In this document: positions 62,934 through 63,796 of the stretch, in pieces
Layout: each line of letters starts with the position of its first letter
Position numbering within the stretch: the first letter of the stretch is position 1
Source: Oscillospiraceae bacterium
GTDB lineage: Bacteria; Bacillota; Clostridia; Oscillospirales; Acutalibacteraceae
NCBI GenBank assembly: GCA_031275995.1
Contig: JAISNY010000032.1
Location: 1-63,796, forward strand
DNA: 63,796 nucleotides
Reading direction: 5' to 3'
Position numbers and translations under genes: made by a program
The notes under the pieces: model-generated
Database searches by the model: none
The model's input: only the letters and a program-made list of their open reading frames with translations
Told to the model about the DNA's origin: nothing

Positions 62934-62972
62934 TTAACAACATTTCTCATCTTCATGTCGCGCTTCTGTTTC
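62934..62972 (-). pseudogene. 3' tail remnant of another secreted GTPase
   Basis: Twelve codons reading ETEARHEDEKCC and stop, followed by the same boundary sequence that trails the other copies (TCAACTCGATTCTTAAA). An in-frame TAA just upstream (62975-62973) shows that the body of the gene is gone. The stretch 62976-63120 has no recognisable gene. Confidence 0.7.
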
Positions 62973-63130
62973 TTAACTCTTTGAATTTGTACACCACTTC
63001 CATCCACATTCCTTCATGGGTGCAAATGCTAATACCATTGGATATGTGATCGGGTTTTGATACAGTGAAAAACCAGCGCTGTTGCGGGGTTTGGCTTTTT
63101 GGCTCTCAATTTTATCATCATTTTTGCTTA

Positions 63131-63316
63131 CTAATTATAACCCATGGTCGACGCTTCATTTCCAAAAGGATCACGTGCAAGCCCTTTAACAAGACGTGTT
63201 TTATCAACTCCCACATCTCCCAAAATTACAACCCTAGCTGATTTTTCTGTAAAGACCGTAACAGTGAACACCCCAAAAACCAATAAAGCGAAAACCAAAA
63301 AACAAACTTTTTTCAC
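63131..63316 (-). pseudogene. Truncated secreted GTPase (signal peptide and P-loop only)
   Basis: 61 residues from GTG 63316 (site GAGGAAAC). A signal peptide (KKVCFLVFALLVFGVFTVTV) and P-loop VVILGDVGVDKTRLVKGL are recognisable. The invariant P-loop Gly before Lys is Asp (GVDKT), and the frame stops at the switch I position (ASTMGYN). It cannot bind GTP normally. It differs from copies 2-5 in its signal peptide, so it represents another lineage of the family. Confidence 0.7.
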
Positions 63317-63462
63317 CAGTTTCCTCTATCCTTTCTATAGCAATGAATTTGATTTGACTGAGAATACCACATAAGCTGTATGAAATTTGCATATTTGTCA
63401 ACAACAACTTTAATTTTTCGAAAATGCTCATTATTTGGCGGTATTGCTAAATTTTTCTCTGT

Positions 63463-63492
63463 TTGACAATTTTTTAAGCTTTTTGATACAAT
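63463..63492 (+). promoter_or_regulatory. Promoter for tRNA-Pro
   Basis: TTGACA (63463-63468), an 18-base spacer and TACAAT (63487-63492), about 100 bases upstream of the tRNA. Confidence 0.6.
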
Positions 63493-63590
63493 GATCGCAT
63501 TTGTTAATATTTCTGGTTTGTTGAAGCCTCCATTCTATGTTGTTGATTTCAGTTCCATGAATTCCAGTCACATCATATTCGTTAAATTAA

Positions 63591-63667
63591 CGAGGTGTTG
63601 CACAGCCCGGTAGTGCGCTACGTTCGGGACGTAGATGTCGCAGGTTCAAATCCTGTCACCTCGACCA
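63591..63667 (+). tRNA. tRNA-Pro (CGG)
   Basis: Acceptor CGAGGTG pairs CACCTCG. The anticodon arm CTACG-TTCGGGA-CGTAG carries CGG, the T arm is GCAGGTTCAAATCCTGT, and CCA is encoded. The fold is complete. Confidence 0.94.
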
Positions 63668-63688
63668 TATTTACTGTACACTTACACT

Positions 63689-63718
63689 GGCGTAAACTCA
63701 AGGGTTCACGCCTTTTTT
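63689..63718 (+). terminator. Rho-independent terminator after tRNA-Pro
   Basis: GGCGT pairs ACGCC, extended by AAC/GTT around an A-C mismatch, followed by six T, 22 bases after the CCA. Confidence 0.75.
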
Positions 63719-63796
63719 CATGCCGAAAGCCAGGTTACGATAATATTGTTAATGTTTAGACATAAAAAAAGTAAAACTTATGTTTAAGCTTTTTAA

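Overview
The window is AT-rich DNA from a Clostridia-type Firmicute. Evidence for this is the SCIFF peptide with its radical SAM maturase, an NHLM-type peptide exporter, CwlD and YlmC/YmxH-family genes, the rlmN-prpC-prkC order, ZapA, and frequent TTG/GTG starts behind purine-rich ribosome binding sites. Several core enzymes are shortened (GlmU, LigA, PheT). There are many gene-end duplications and decayed insertion-sequence or phage pieces. Most striking are secreted eukaryote-like Rab-type GTPases. Together these suggest a reduced, host-associated bacterium, perhaps an intracellular symbiont of a protist, such as the Oscillospirales-type endosymbionts of termite-gut flagellates. That placement is inference.

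Layout. 1-1.6 kb: an Rpn-family nuclease and phage scraps. 1.7-9 kb: ppk, tRNA-Tyr, glmU (short), tsaB, rpiB and a membrane-anchored nucleotide-sugar dehydratase. 9.4-14.5 kb: an NHLM exporter operon (HlyD-like adaptor, C39 peptidase-ABC transporter, second ABC transporter). 14.6-23.1 kb, mostly minus strand: tyrS, ligA, a class B PBP, a small double-glycine-leader peptide, dut, zapA, cwlD and a PRC-barrel protein. 23.1-28.8 kb: a CtpE-like P-type ATPase, a secreted protein with a hydrophobic hairpin, and a double-length Ddl. 29.2-41 kb: rlmN, prpC, prkC, a secreted GTPase, metK, pheS, pheT, ptsH and ptsI. 41-51.6 kb: parE/gyrB, pgeF, rnc, pcrA, fabG, ispE, ruvC and glmM. 51.6-63.8 kb is accessory: IS1-like remnants, four more complete secreted GTPases plus broken copies, two further double-glycine peptides, an ABC-2 exporter, recJ, tRNA-Ala, tRNA-Glu and tRNA-Pro, and the SCIFF locus inside the GTPase cluster.

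Two outward-facing systems stand out. The first is a family of five complete Ras/Rab-like GTPases, each with an N-terminal Sec signal peptide; four end in Cys-Cys, the geranylgeranylation signal of eukaryotic Rabs. They look like effectors that are exported and then lipidated by host enzymes. The second is the NHLM C39 peptidase-transporter, with up to three unlinked small genes whose N-termini look like double-glycine leaders. Both may reshape the interface with a eukaryotic host.
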